NCBI RefSeq assembly: GCF_019263585.2
Contig: NZ_JADQDF010000001.1
Span: forward strand, 868,001 to 932,000
Length of the DNA: 64,000 nt
From: Pseudonocardia oceani
GTDB taxonomy: Bacteria; Actinomycetota; Actinomycetes; Mycobacteriales; Pseudonocardiaceae
Direction of reading: 5' to 3'
Shown: positions 17,916-26,350 of the stretch, piece after piece
Layout of the letters: the number at the start of each line of letters is the position of its first letter
Numbering within the stretch: the stretch's first letter is position 1
The notes under the pieces: generated by a model
Databases searched by the model: none
The model's input: only the letters and a program-made list of their open reading frames with translations
What the model was told of the DNA's origin: nothing
Position numbers and translations under genes: made by a program

Positions 17916-18899
17916 ATGGAGACCGGACCCCCTGCGCTGCTCACCCGCTTCCCGGTGCTGGGCACCCGGAGCCTGGACGAGGCCCGCGACGCCGTCACCC
18001 GCATCTACCTCGAGCACGAGCTGACGGCGCCCACCGACCACCTCGAGATGACGCTCAACGCCGTCACCGACCGGCACTTCACGCTGGGCTACCTCACCTA
18101 CCGGTCGGCGGCCAAGCTGGTGATGCCGGCGACCGAGGACAACTACCACGTCAACCTCACCGTCGCGGGCCGCACCGACGCCGACCGCACCGACGGCGGG
18201 CGCGCCTCCACCCACGGCGGGCGCAGCGGGATCGTGCTCGCGCCCGACCAGCGCAACACCGTGCGCTGGTCGCCCGACGCCGAGCAGCTCATCCTCAAGA
18301 TCCCGCGCCGCAGCCTGGAGAACCACCTCGGCGACCTGCTCGGGCGGCCGGTGAACGACGTCGTCGACTTCGACTTCGGGCTCGACCTCTCGACCGCGCA
18401 GGGCACCACGCTGCTGGCCTCGGTCGAGTTCCTGGCCCGCGAGCTCGACCGCCCCGGCGGCCTGGCCGACCTGCCGCTGGCCCGCGAGCAGTTCGAGGCG
18501 TTCGTGATGACGCAGCTGCTGCACGCCGGGCGCCACCAGTACAGCGACGACCTGCGCGCCCCGGCCGAACCCCTGCGCCACGGCCGGCTGCAGCCCGTCC
18601 TGGACTACATGGAGCAGCACGCCGACGAGCCGCTGACGCCGCAGGAGCTGGCCCGCGTCGGCTGCATGAGCGTCCGCACGCTGCACGCGTCGTTCCAGCA
18701 GGCGCTCGGCGAGTCCCCGATGAGCCACCTGCGCCGGATCCGGCTCGACCACGTGCGCGCGGAGCTGCTGCGCAGCGACCCGTCGGTCACGCTCGTCACC
18801 GACGTCGCCGTGCGCTGGGGCTTCCTGCACCAGAGCCGCTTCGCCCAGCAGTACCGCGAGCGGTTCGGCGAGCTGCCGCGCGACACCCTGCGCGGCTAG
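17916..18899 (+). CDS. AraC-family transcriptional regulator
   Basis: 327 aa from ATG 17916. N-terminal ~200 residues are the AraC-binding-like domain of the FeaR type (HFTLGYLTYRSAAKLVM, NYHVNLTVAGR, LAPDQRNTVRWSPD); C-terminal ~100 residues hold two HTH motifs (LTPQELARVGCMSVRTLHASF and VTDVAVRWGFLHQSRFAQQYR). It lies in the middle of the catabolic island, between the aldehyde dehydrogenase/monooxygenase unit (divergent) and the CoA-transferase/lyase unit, and is the obvious reader of the 21-bp-spaced sites. Confidence 0.9.
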   Translation: METGPPALLTRFPVLGTRSLDEARDAVTRIYLEHELTAPTDHLEMTLNAVTDRHFTLGYLTYRSAAKLVMPATEDNYHVNLTVAGRTDADRTDGGRASTHGGRSGIVLAPDQRNTVRWSPDAEQLILKIPRRSLENHLGDLLGRPVNDVVDFDFGLDLSTAQGTTLLASVEFLARELDRPGGLADLPLAREQFEAFVMTQLLHAGRHQYSDDLRAPAEPLRHGRLQPVLDYMEQHADEPLTPQELARVGCMSVRTLHASFQQALGESPMSHLRRIRLDHVRAELLRSDPSVTLVTDVAVRWGFLHQSRFAQQYRERFGELPRDTLRG

Positions 18900-18902
18900 G
18901 TT

Positions 18903-18933
18903 CGGATACTCGTCGGCCGCCACCGGATAGCGG
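18903..18933 (+). promoter_or_regulatory. AraC-type site upstream of the CoA-transferase
   Basis: CGGATACTCG at 18903 and CGGATAGCGG at 18924, 21 bp apart; similarity extends over the following bases (TCGGC and GCC match in both copies). It ends 30 bases before the GTG start, so it would overlap the -35 region, the class II activator position. Confidence 0.7.
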
Positions 18934-18963
18934 TCGGCGGCCGGGGTTCCTAGCGTCCTGGGC

Positions 18964-20181
18964 GTGCCCGAGACCCCCGCCGCCCCCGCCCTCGACGGCA
19001 TCCGCGTCCTGGAGCTGGGGACGCTGATCGCCGGGCCGTTCTGCGGCCGCCTGCTCGCCGACCACGGCGCCGACGTCGTCAAGGTCGAGGCGCCCGACCG
19101 CCCCGACCCGCTGCGCGACTGGGGCCAGGCCGAGGTCGACGGTCACCACTTCTTCTGGACCGTGCACGCCCGCGGCAAGCGCTGCGTCACCCTCGACCTG
19201 CGCCGCTCCCGCGGTCAGGAGCTGTTCCTGCGCCTGGTCGAGACGGCCGACGTCGTGGTCGAGAGCTTCCGCCCGGGCACGCTGGAGAAGTGGGGCCTGG
19301 GCTACGACGTGCTCAGCGGGCGCAACCCGCGGATCGTGCTCGCGCGCGTGTCGGGCTACGGCCAGACCGGCCCGCACAGCGGCCGTCCCGGGTACGCGTC
19401 GGTCGCCGAGGCCGTCAGCGGGATGCGCCACCTCAACGGGTTCCCCGGCGGCCCGCCCCCGCGCACGGCGCTCTCGATCGGCGACTCGCTCGCCGGGATG
19501 TTCGCCGCGCAGGGCGTGCTCACCGCGCTGCTCGCCCGGGACCGCCCCGGCGGGCGGGGCCAGGTCGTCGACGTCTCGCTGGCCGAGTCGTGCCTCGCGC
19601 TGCTGGAGTCGACGATCCCGGACCACTCGGCCACCGGGCACGTCCGCGGCCCCGGCGGCACGCGCCTCGACGGCCTCGCGCCGTCGAACCTCTACCGCTG
19701 CGCCGACGACCGGTGGATGGTCATCGCGGCCAACCAGGACACCGTCTTCGCCCGGCTGTGCACCGCGATGGAGCGCCCCGACCTCGTCGACGACGCGCGC
19801 TTCGCCACCCACACCGCGCGCGGGCGCCACCAGGACGAGATCGACGCGATCGTCGCCGCCTGGGCCGCGGAGCGCGACGCCGACGAGCTGACGCGCGTGC
19901 TGGAGGCAGCCGGCGTCGTCGTGGGGCCGGTGAACACCGTCGCCGACGTCGTGCGCGACCCGCAGTTCCTCGCCCGGGACATGCTGCTCCCCCACCACGA
20001 CGAGGCGCTGGGCCGCGACGTGCTGGGCCCCGGGGTGGTCCCCCGGCTGGAGGGCACGCCCGGCTCCGTCCGGTGGGCGGGGCCCGCGCGGCCCGGCACC
20101 CACAACACCGAGGTGTTCGGCGGGCTGCTGGGCCTGACCGGCGCCGAGCTCGACGCGCTCGCGGCCGAGCGGATCATCTGA
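18964..20181 (+). CDS. CaiB/BaiF (class III) CoA-transferase
   Basis: 405 aa from GTG 18964. Family layout: N-terminal LDGIRVLELGTLIAGPFCGR, DVVKVEAPDRPDPLRDWG, NPRIVLARVSGYGQTGP, and the aspartate region in ALSIGDSLAGMFAAQG that carries the catalytic Asp in this family. It moves CoA between acids as free acyl intermediates. Ten bases before the HMG-CoA-lyase-type gene, so an operon: one enzyme would make a CoA ester that the other cleaves. Substrate not deducible. Confidence 0.9.
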   Translation: MPETPAAPALDGIRVLELGTLIAGPFCGRLLADHGADVVKVEAPDRPDPLRDWGQAEVDGHHFFWTVHARGKRCVTLDLRRSRGQELFLRLVETADVVVESFRPGTLEKWGLGYDVLSGRNPRIVLARVSGYGQTGPHSGRPGYASVAEAVSGMRHLNGFPGGPPPRTALSIGDSLAGMFAAQGVLTALLARDRPGGRGQVVDVSLAESCLALLESTIPDHSATGHVRGPGGTRLDGLAPSNLYRCADDRWMVIAANQDTVFARLCTAMERPDLVDDARFATHTARGRHQDEIDAIVAAWAAERDADELTRVLEAAGVVVGPVNTVADVVRDPQFLARDMLLPHHDEALGRDVLGPGVVPRLEGTPGSVRWAGPARPGTHNTEVFGGLLGLTGAELDALAAERII

Positions 20182-20191
20182 GGAGACGTTC

Positions 20192-21133
20192 ATGAGCACC
20201 GACACCCGTTCCGTGGACGTGCGCGAGGTCGTCCTGCGCGACGGCCTGCAGCTCGAGGCCCCGATCCCGCTGGAGGCGAAGCTCGCGATCCTCGACGCCG
20301 TGTCCCGCACCGGGGTGTGCCGCGTCGAGGTGACGTCGTTCGTCTCGCCGTCGGCGGTGCCCGCGCTGGCCGACGCCGAGCAGGTCGCCGCCGCGCTGCA
20401 CCGCTGGCCCGGCCTGCGGTTCTCGGCGCTGGTCGCCGGTCACGGCGGCGCCCGGCGCGCGGTCGCCGCCGGGATCCCCGACCTCGAGTACGTGATCTCC
20501 GCGTCCGACGGGCACAGCCTCGCCAACGCCGCCCGCACCACCGACGAGGCCGTGGCCGCCACCCGCGACATCGCCGCGCTGGCGCACGGTGCGGGCGGGA
20601 TCTGCGAGGCGATCGTCGCCGTGGCCTGGGACTGCCCCTTCGACGGCCGCACGCCCGTCGCGCGCACCGTCGACGTCGCCCGCCGGGCCGTGGACCTCGG
20701 CGCCGACCGGCTCTGCCTCGGCGACACGATCGGCACCCTCGTGCCCGCCCGCCTGGTCGAGGTCGTCGAGGCCGTCCGCGACGCCTGCCCCGGCACCGAC
20801 GTCGGCGTGCACCTGCACGACACCCGCGGCGCGGGGATCGCCTGCGTACTGGCCGCCGTACAGATCGGCGTGACCTCGCTCGACGCCTCCACCGGCGGGC
20901 TCGGCGGCTGCCCCTTCGCCCCGGGCGCGAGCGGCAACATCGCGACCGAGGAGGTCGTGCACCTGCTGGAGGGCTCGGGGTTCACCACCGGGCTCGACCT
21001 CACCCGCGTGCTGCAGGCCGCCGCCGTCGTCGAGGAGGCGGTGGGGCACGCGCTGCCCAGCCGGCTGCACCGGGCGGGCGGGCCGTCGCGGCCGCGGCCC
21101 CGGCCCGTGGCGCAGGGCTCCCGGAGCTCCTAG
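20192..21133 (+). CDS. hydroxymethylglutaryl-CoA lyase-type enzyme
   Basis: 313 aa from ATG 20192 with AGGAG upstream. HMGL-like TIM barrel: RDGLQ near the N-terminus, ICEAIVAVAWDCPFDG, GVHLHDTRG metal ligands, and the signature loop GGLGGCPFAPGASGN with the catalytic cysteine. Family members cleave 3-hydroxy-3-methyl(glutaryl)-CoA or related 3-hydroxyacyl-CoA compounds. Its TAG stop shares two bases with the stop of the converging flavin reductase (CTAG at 21130-21133). Confidence 0.9.
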   Translation: MSTDTRSVDVREVVLRDGLQLEAPIPLEAKLAILDAVSRTGVCRVEVTSFVSPSAVPALADAEQVAAALHRWPGLRFSALVAGHGGARRAVAAGIPDLEYVISASDGHSLANAARTTDEAVAATRDIAALAHGAGGICEAIVAVAWDCPFDGRTPVARTVDVARRAVDLGADRLCLGDTIGTLVPARLVEVVEAVRDACPGTDVGVHLHDTRGAGIACVLAAVQIGVTSLDASTGGLGGCPFAPGASGNIATEEVVHLLEGSGFTTGLDLTRVLQAAAVVEEAVGHALPSRLHRAGGPSRPRPRPVAQGSRSS

Positions 21134-21642
21134 GCCTCCTCGGGGCCCGCGGCGATGCCGTAGGCCCCGCGGTGGAACAGCAGCGGGAGCCGCGCGGCGT
21201 CGGCGCCGAGGTCGTGCACGCGGCCCAGGACGATCGTGTGGTCGCCGCCGTCGTACTCGTCGTCGAGGGTGCAGTCGATCCAGGCGCAGACGCCGTCGAG
21301 GACGGGCGCCCCGGACGTCGACGGTGCCCAGGAGACTCCGGCGAACTTGTCGGTGCCCGAGCGCGCGAATGCCGTGCTGAGCTCGCGGTGGTCGTCGGCG
21401 AGCACGTTGACGCAGAACCGGCCGATCTCCCGGATCCGCGGCCACGTCGAGGAGGTGCGGGCCGGGGAGAAGCTGACGAGCGGCGGGTCCAGCGACAGCG
21501 ACGCGAACGACTGGCAGGTGAAGCCGACCGGGCCGTCGGGTCCCGCCGCGGTCACCACGACGATCCCCGAGGCGAAGTGCCCGAGGACCTCCCTCATGCG
21601 TCCGGGCTCCACGGCGGCCGGTGCCTCGATCGTCTCGTCCAT
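21130..21642 (-). CDS. flavin reductase (FMN-dependent, HpaC/HsaB-like)
   Basis: 170 aa from ATG 21642. Typical flavin_reduct domain: MREVLGHFASGIVVVTA, GFTCQSFASLSLDPPLVSF, FCVNVLADDH, and the late VLGRVHDLG strand. It reduces FMN or FAD with NAD(P)H and releases it to a partner monooxygenase; the partner here is most likely the luciferase-like enzyme at 14962-16140. Upstream it carries its own 21-bp-spaced CGGAT pair. Confidence 0.88.
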   Translation of the reverse strand: MDETIEAPAAVEPGRMREVLGHFASGIVVVTAAGPDGPVGFTCQSFASLSLDPPLVSFSPARTSSTWPRIREIGRFCVNVLADDHRELSTAFARSGTDKFAGVSWAPSTSGAPVLDGVCAWIDCTLDDEYDGGDHTIVLGRVHDLGADAARLPLLFHRGAYGIAAGPEEA

Positions 21643-21674
21643 GCCGGCCGACGCTAGGTGCGCCCCGGGCGCCC

Positions 21675-21705
21675 GCGCTATCCGCGGATCGCACGGCGAT
21701 AGCCG
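21675..21705 (-). promoter_or_regulatory. AraC-type site upstream of flavin reductase
   Basis: On the minus strand CGGCTATCGC starts at 21705 and CGGATAGCGC at 21684, 21 bp apart, ending about 33 bases before the flavin reductase start. Confidence 0.6.
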
Positions 21706-21748
21706 TGCACCGACGACCGCGCGCGGCCCCGCGCGGCCCTTCGCTCAA

Positions 21749-21779
21749 CGGATGGAGCGGCGCGATGCGCGGATAGAGG
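21749..21779 (+). promoter_or_regulatory. AraC-type site upstream of ribBA
   Basis: CGGATGGAGC at 21749 and CGGATAGAGG at 21770, 21 bp apart, about 53 bases before the RibBA start. No FMN riboswitch is seen in the 189 bases before the gene. Confidence 0.65.
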
Positions 21780-21831
21780 CGGGCCCGCGCGGCTCGTAGC
21801 GTCGCCGGGAACGACCCGACGAGGAGCGCCG

Positions 21832-23094
21832 ATGACCACGACCGACCACGGGACGACGATCACCGAGCTGCCGGCCACCGGGGCGGTGCAGCGCGCCGTC
21901 GCGGCGCTGGCCGCGGGCCGCATGGTGGTCGTGGTCGACGACGCCGACCGCGAGGACGAGGGCGACCTCGTGCTCGCCGCCGCGACCGCGACGGCCGAGC
22001 AGGTGGCGTTCGTCGTGCGGCACACGACCGGGATCGTCTGCGCGCCGATGACCGCCGAGCGGGTCGAGGCGCTGCACCTGCCGCAGATGGTCGCCGACAA
22101 CACCGACGCCCACGGCACCGCGTTCACCGTCACCGTCGACCACCTCGACAGCGGCACCGGCGTGTCCGCGGCCGACCGCGCCCGCACTCTGCGCGCGCTC
22201 GCCGACCCCGCCACCCGGCCCGGCGAGCTGCGCCGGCCCGGGCACGTGTTCCCGCTGCGCGCCCGCGCGGGCGGCGTGCTGGAGCGCGCCGGGCACACCG
22301 AGGCCGCCGTCGACCTGATGGTGCTGGCCGGACAGGTGCCCGTCGCCGTCATCGGGGAGATCGTGGCGCCGGACGGGTCGATGGCCCGCGGCGAGGGGCT
22401 GCGCGCGTTCGCGGCGGAGCACGACCTGCCGGTGCTCGCCGTCGCCGACCTGGTGCGCCACCGCCGGGCCACCGAGCAGCTCGTGGAGCACGTCGCGACC
22501 TCGGCGATGCCGACGGTGTTCGGCGACTTCCGCGCCGTCGCCTACCGCTCCGCGATCGACGGCACCGAGCACCTCGCGATCGTGCTGGGCGACGTGGCCG
22601 CGGCGGGCGCGACCGAGCGAGGCGCCCTGATCCGCGTGCACAGCGAGTGCCTCACCGGCGACATCCTGGGCTCGTTGCGCTGCGACTGCGGCGCCCAGCT
22701 CGAGCAGGCCCTGCGCGCGATCGCCGACGAGGGCTGCGGCGCGGTCGTCTACCTGCGCGGGCACGAGGGCCGGGGCATCGGGCTGGCGCACAAGATCCGC
22801 GCGTACGCGCTGCAGGAGGAGGGCCTCGACACCGTCGACGCCAACACCGCGCAGGGCCTGCCCGTCGACTCCCGCAGCTACGGCACCGGCGCGCAGATCC
22901 TCACCGACCTCGGCGTCCGGCGGATCCGGCTGATCACCAACAACCCGGCCAAGTACGGCGGGCTGGGCGGGCACGGCCTGGAGATCGTCGGCCGCGTCGC
23001 GCTGCCGGTGACCGAGAACCCGCACAACGTCCGCTACCTGCGCACCAAGCGCGACCGGATGGGCCACCACGGCACCGGACGGCACGTCATCTGA
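21832..23094 (+). CDS. ribBA: bifunctional DHBP synthase / GTP cyclohydrolase II
   Basis: 420 aa from ATG 21832. The N-terminal half makes 3,4-dihydroxy-2-butanone 4-phosphate (VDDADREDEGDLV, HTEAAVDLMVLAG); the C-terminal half opens GTP for riboflavin synthesis with zinc site CLTGDILGSLRCDCG and GHEGRGIGL. These are the two entry steps of riboflavin synthesis. It stands alone, not in a rib operon, beside a flavin reductase and with the same type of regulatory site, which suggests a dedicated extra copy that supplies flavin to the monooxygenase. Confidence 0.93.
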   Translation: MTTTDHGTTITELPATGAVQRAVAALAAGRMVVVVDDADREDEGDLVLAAATATAEQVAFVVRHTTGIVCAPMTAERVEALHLPQMVADNTDAHGTAFTVTVDHLDSGTGVSAADRARTLRALADPATRPGELRRPGHVFPLRARAGGVLERAGHTEAAVDLMVLAGQVPVAVIGEIVAPDGSMARGEGLRAFAAEHDLPVLAVADLVRHRRATEQLVEHVATSAMPTVFGDFRAVAYRSAIDGTEHLAIVLGDVAAAGATERGALIRVHSECLTGDILGSLRCDCGAQLEQALRAIADEGCGAVVYLRGHEGRGIGLAHKIRAYALQEEGLDTVDANTAQGLPVDSRSYGTGAQILTDLGVRRIRLITNNPAKYGGLGGHGLEIVGRVALPVTENPHNVRYLRTKRDRMGHHGTGRHVI

Positions 23095-24247
23095 CGGCGG
23101 CGACCCCGTCGTCGGCCCGCCGGTACGGCAGCGCGCAGGCCGCGGCGAGCACGGCGAGGTGCGAGGCGAGCAGGACGGCGACCCAGGCGCCGCGGGCGCC
23201 GGTGCCGGGCTCGTCGAGCCCCACCACCGCGGTGGCCACCGACCACGCGACGACGACCACCACCGGCAGCAGGCCCGCCGTCACCCGGGCCGCGGGGCGC
23301 CCGCGCCCGGCCAGCGCGTAGCCGCCCGCCAGGCCGCAGACGACCACGGCGAGCGCACCGCCGCCCAGGCCACCGGCGAGCGCGACCGCCGCCGCGGCAC
23401 CACCGGCGACCACCCCGATCCCGGCCCGCCCGCGCACCCCCCGGAGCCGGGACGGGCCGCGGCGGTGCGGCGCGCGGGCGAGCAGGGCGCCCACGACGAG
23501 CCCCGGGAGCAGGATCCCGGCGAACGTCCCCGCCCACGAGACGCTCGACGTGCCGGGGTCGGCGATCTCCACCATCAGCGAGCGCAGCCCGGCCGCCCAC
23601 GCGAGCCCGCCGACCGCGCCGGTCACGGCCGCCGCCCGCGCGCCGGGCACGAGCGGACCGCCCGCGGGCCGGTGCGGGACCGCGCACGCCAGGGACAGCA
23701 CGGCCAGCAGCGCGGCGAACAGCACCGCCACCCACGCCCCCCGGGCGGTCGTGACGGCGAGCGCCGGGGCGATGGCGGGCGCGCCGACGGCCCAGCCGAC
23801 CGCCCCGGCCACCGGCAGCGCCCCGGCCGCGACCCGCCCCGCGACCGGCCCGCGACCGCCCAGCGCCCAGCCGCCCGCGATCCCGCACAGCGGCAGGGCG
23901 ATCGCGCCGCCGCCGATCCCGCCGTCGGTGAGCACCGAGACGAGGACGCCGGGGGTCGCGACCACGAACGCGAGCGGGGCGAGCGCGAGCCACCCGCGGT
24001 GCGGGTGCCCGGTGCGGCGCAGGTGCCCGGCCCAGCCGACCAGCGCGCCCGCGACGAGGCCGGGCAGCAGGATCCCGCCGACGGTGCCGCCCCACTCCAC
24101 CGCCGACCCCGGACCCGCGACCTGCACCATCAGCCCGCGCAGCGCCGCGGCCCAGGCGAGCCCGCCGACCGCGCCGACGAGCACCGGGACGGCCGCGGCG
24201 CCGCGCGCCGTCGCGGTGGTGGCCTGCCCGTGTGGTGCGCTGCTCAT
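23087..24247 (-). CDS. multi-pass membrane protein with internal duplication
   Basis: 386 aa from ATG 24247, about ten hydrophobic segments. The two halves repeat: VGGLAWAAALRGLMVQVAGP with GILLPGLVAGALVGWA near residues 28-72, and VGGLAWAAGLRSLMVEIADP with GILLPGLVVGALLARA near 216-260; each half also ends ARGAWVAVLxAxxLAVL. Function unknown. Its stop overlaps the end of ribBA by 8 bases. Confidence 0.75.
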   Translation of the reverse strand: MSSAPHGQATTATARGAAAVPVLVGAVGGLAWAAALRGLMVQVAGPGSAVEWGGTVGGILLPGLVAGALVGWAGHLRRTGHPHRGWLALAPLAFVVATPGVLVSVLTDGGIGGGAIALPLCGIAGGWALGGRGPVAGRVAAGALPVAGAVGWAVGAPAIAPALAVTTARGAWVAVLFAALLAVLSLACAVPHRPAGGPLVPGARAAAVTGAVGGLAWAAGLRSLMVEIADPGTSSVSWAGTFAGILLPGLVVGALLARAPHRRGPSRLRGVRGRAGIGVVAGGAAAAVALAGGLGGGALAVVVCGLAGGYALAGRGRPAARVTAGLLPVVVVVAWSVATAVVGLDEPGTGARGAWVAVLLASHLAVLAAACALPYRRADDGVAAVR

Positions 24248-24296
24248 GCCCGGGAACGGTAGGAACGGGCGGCGCCGGTGGCATCCGTGGTGCCAC

Positions 24297-24788
24297 TCAT
24301 CCCGTCCCCTGATCCGGGTGGGCCCGGGCCGCCTCCCCCCGGGCCGCGGTGCGCACGGCGTCGTGCACCTCGGGGACCGACGTGGAGTCGGTGTGGTGCT
24401 CGGTGGTGTAGAAGCGCACCTCGTGGCCGTCGGGGTCGTGCAGCGGCGGCAGGATCCACCCGAACGTCGCGAGGTGGACGCCCGCGTGCTGCTCGCCCAG
24501 GGCGGTGAGCCGGCCGGCGAGGGCCCGGATCGCGGTCTCGTCCGGCACGCCGATCGCGAAGAAGTCGAACCCGGCGCTGGACCGGGCGCGTTCGGGGTCG
24601 AGGCGCAGCGCGAGGCCCGGGCCGCCCGCGGGATGGGTCATACCGATGCCGGTGCGCACCCCGTCGTCGAACCAGTCCTGCTCCTTCCGGTAGCCCAGAC
24701 GGGTGGCGTACCAGGCGAGGGAGCGGTCGAGGTCGGACACGGGCAGCTTGAGGTGGTGGACGCCGGCGAGCACCGGGGCCGTGGACAC
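24297..24788 (-). CDS. VOC (glyoxalase-fold) protein
   Basis: 163 aa from GTG 24788. Typical opening GVHHLKLPVSDLDRSLAWYATRLGY and closing FGWILPPLHDPDGHEVRFY with metal-ligand His and Glu. The C-terminal ~25 residues are an Ala/Arg-rich tail. A decayed TetR gene begins divergently at the same place; it may have been its regulator. Confidence 0.8.
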   Translation of the reverse strand: MSTAPVLAGVHHLKLPVSDLDRSLAWYATRLGYRKEQDWFDDGVRTGIGMTHPAGGPGLALRLDPERARSSAGFDFFAIGVPDETAIRALAGRLTALGEQHAGVHLATFGWILPPLHDPDGHEVRFYTTEHHTDSTSVPEVHDAVRTAARGEAARAHPDQGTG

Positions 24789-24789
24789 C

Positions 24790-25378
24790 GGCCGCGCGGC
24801 TGTTCGTCGAGCGCGGCTACCCCGGCACCACGCTGACCGACGTCGCCGCGGCGGCCGGCGTCGCGCACGCACGGTGTACGTGCGCTTCGGTGGCAAGGCC
24901 GAGCTGCTGGGGCGGGTCGTCGACGAGGCGGTGGTGGGCGACGCCGAACCCGTCGACCTGCTCGGCCGCAGCTGGATGCAGACCGCGCTCACCGCGCCGA
25001 CGGCCGCCGAGCGGCTGGTCGCGCACGCCGCGGCGGGCCGGCAGATCGTCGAACGGGCCGGGCCGCTGTTCGCGGTGGCGCAGCAGGCCGCGGCCGTCGA
25101 GCCGCTGATCGCCGGGTTCTGGGAGCAGGCCCGCGCCCAGACCCGGCACGCCTCGCACGCGTTCTGGACGCGCATGGCGCAGGACGGGCTGCTCCCCGCC
25201 TCCTGCGACGTCGACGCGCTCGCCGACACCGCGAGCGTCCTGGTCGCGGCCGAGACCTACCTGCTCACGACCCGCCTGCACGGCTGGACGCCCGCGCAGT
25301 ACGAGGCGTGGCTGCTGCGGACGACCACCGCGCTGGCCGGGCTCAGCCCCGTCGCCGACCCCCACGCCGCACCCGGGT
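24790..25378 (+). pseudogene. TetR-family regulator, truncated and frameshifted
   Basis: The recognition helices (LFVERGYPGTTLTDVAAAAGVA) are read in one frame up to ~24868; RTVYVRFGGKAELLGRVVDEA and the rest continue in another, so one base is missing at about 24865-24875. No start codon precedes the HTH: the first ~15-20 residues are gone where the VOC gene begins. The ligand-binding part (to LAGLSPVADPHAAPG) is intact, then the frame runs into the tail of an opposite-strand gene. Either a true pseudogene or partly a base-calling error, but truncation is real. Confidence 0.7.
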
Positions 25379-25860
25379 TGACCCGGCCGGGGTGGCGCTC
25401 GAGCAGGCCGCGGTGGAGCTCCTCGGTGGTGGGGCCGCCGGCGAGCAGCTCCTCGAAGTCGAGGATGTAGCGCCGGGTCCGGTCGATCACCGCGGGATCG
25501 TCGGGCGGCCCGGCGCGCTCGTGGCCGGCGACCACCGCGGTGGGCGCCAGCTCGTCGAGGACGTCGAGGGCGGCGAGGGCGTCGAGGGCGGCGAGGGCGG
25601 CGAGCCAGGCCTCGCGCCCCACCGCGGGGGACTCGGCCAGGTAGATGTGCAGGTCGTCGTAGGCGGCGTCCCCGGCGACGACCAGGCCCGGCGACGGCAC
25701 GTGCATCGCGGTCGCGGTGTCGGTGTCGGTGTCGGTGTGGCCGAGGTCGAGGTCGAGGTCGAGGTCGACGATCCGCAGCTCCTCGCCCTCCAGCTCGATC
25801 ACGTCACCGTCGAGCGGCTCGGGCAGGACCAGCCGGCCGGGCACCCGACCGGGAAAGTGA
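25360..25860 (-). pseudogene. metallo-beta-lactamase-fold hydrolase, 5' truncated
   Basis: Reading the minus strand, the C-terminal half of an MBL protein is clear (FPGRVPGRLVLPEPLDGD, MHVPSPGLVVAGDAAYDDLH, AVVAGHERAGPPDDPAVIDR, YILDFEELL, HPGRVNPGA). The zinc-binding HxHxDH half is missing and unrelated sequence joins at ~25860. Inside, short in-frame expansions repeat DL, DT and LAALDAL. The 3' end collides with the decayed TetR gene. Confidence 0.7.
25555..25765. repeat. short tandem expansions in the MBL remnant
   Basis: Between 25555 and 25612 GGCGAGG/GTCGAGG units alternate; 25715-25740 has GTCGGT units of 6 bp; 25741-25768 has GAGGTC units of 6 bp. Each is a microsatellite-like run and each keeps frame. 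Confidence 0.7.
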
Positions 25861-25930
25861 CGTGTCCGTCCGATCCTCGCCTGTGTCACACTCGGGGCCG
25901 AGTCCACCGGACGAGGCGGAGGACCACGAC

Positions 25931-26010
25931 GTGGATCTGCAGGCGCTGCACGGGCCCTGGGAGGTGGTCCGCGAGGTCGACGTGCCGATGCGGACCCGGG
26001 ACGGGAAGGT
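25931..26010 (+). pseudogene. N-terminal fragment resembling CocE/NonD-family hydrolase
   Basis: GTG at 25931 opens VDLQALHGPWEVVREVDVPM followed by RTRDG, the usual opening of S15/CocE-type hydrolases, then the homology ends abruptly at ~26010, where the end of an opposite-strand hydrolase remnant begins. About 27 residues only. Confidence 0.4.
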
Positions 26011-26350
26011 GCGTGCCGGCGAGCGGCACCGGCGTGAGCAGGGCGAGGCCCGCGACCCCGGTCCGGGCGCGCCGCCGCGACGAGCTCGGCGATCTGCGCG
26101 CCCATGCTCTGCCCGACCGGCACGAGCGGGCCGGTGGCGTCGACGGCGGCGGTGACGTCGTCGACGTAGCGGCCGAGCGTGTAGGGGCCGGGCTCGTCGG
26201 GGCGGCCGGACATGCCGGCGAGGTCGACGGCGACCGCACCCTCCCCGGCGGCGCCGAGCGCGGCGCGCACCGGCTGCCAGATCCCGGCGTCGTCGAGGAA
26301 GCCGTGGACGAGGACGAGGGTGGGAGGCCTGCGGCGTGCGGCCTGCGTCA
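26005..26350 (-). pseudogene. alpha/beta hydrolase, 3' truncated and frameshifted
   Basis: LVLVHGFLDDAGIWQPVRAAL (oxyanion His-Gly), DLAGMSGRPDEPGPYTLGRY and the nucleophile elbow VGQSMGAQ are read in one frame; VAGLALLTPVPLAGTHL continues one base out of frame after a GGGG run near 26063, so one G appears extra. The domain then stops at ~26005 with the rest missing. The only start is a CTG whose bases overlap the stop of the upstream gene (CTGA). Confidence 0.7.

Noticed and set aside
18796..20310. 504-codon minus-strand frame opposite the CoA-transferase
   Set aside because: No domain motifs, and it mirrors a gene with clear family blocks on the plus strand.
21643..21831. FMN riboswitch before ribBA
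   Set aside because: The 189 bases contain the two AraC-type site pairs and no conserved RFN element segments could be found by eye.
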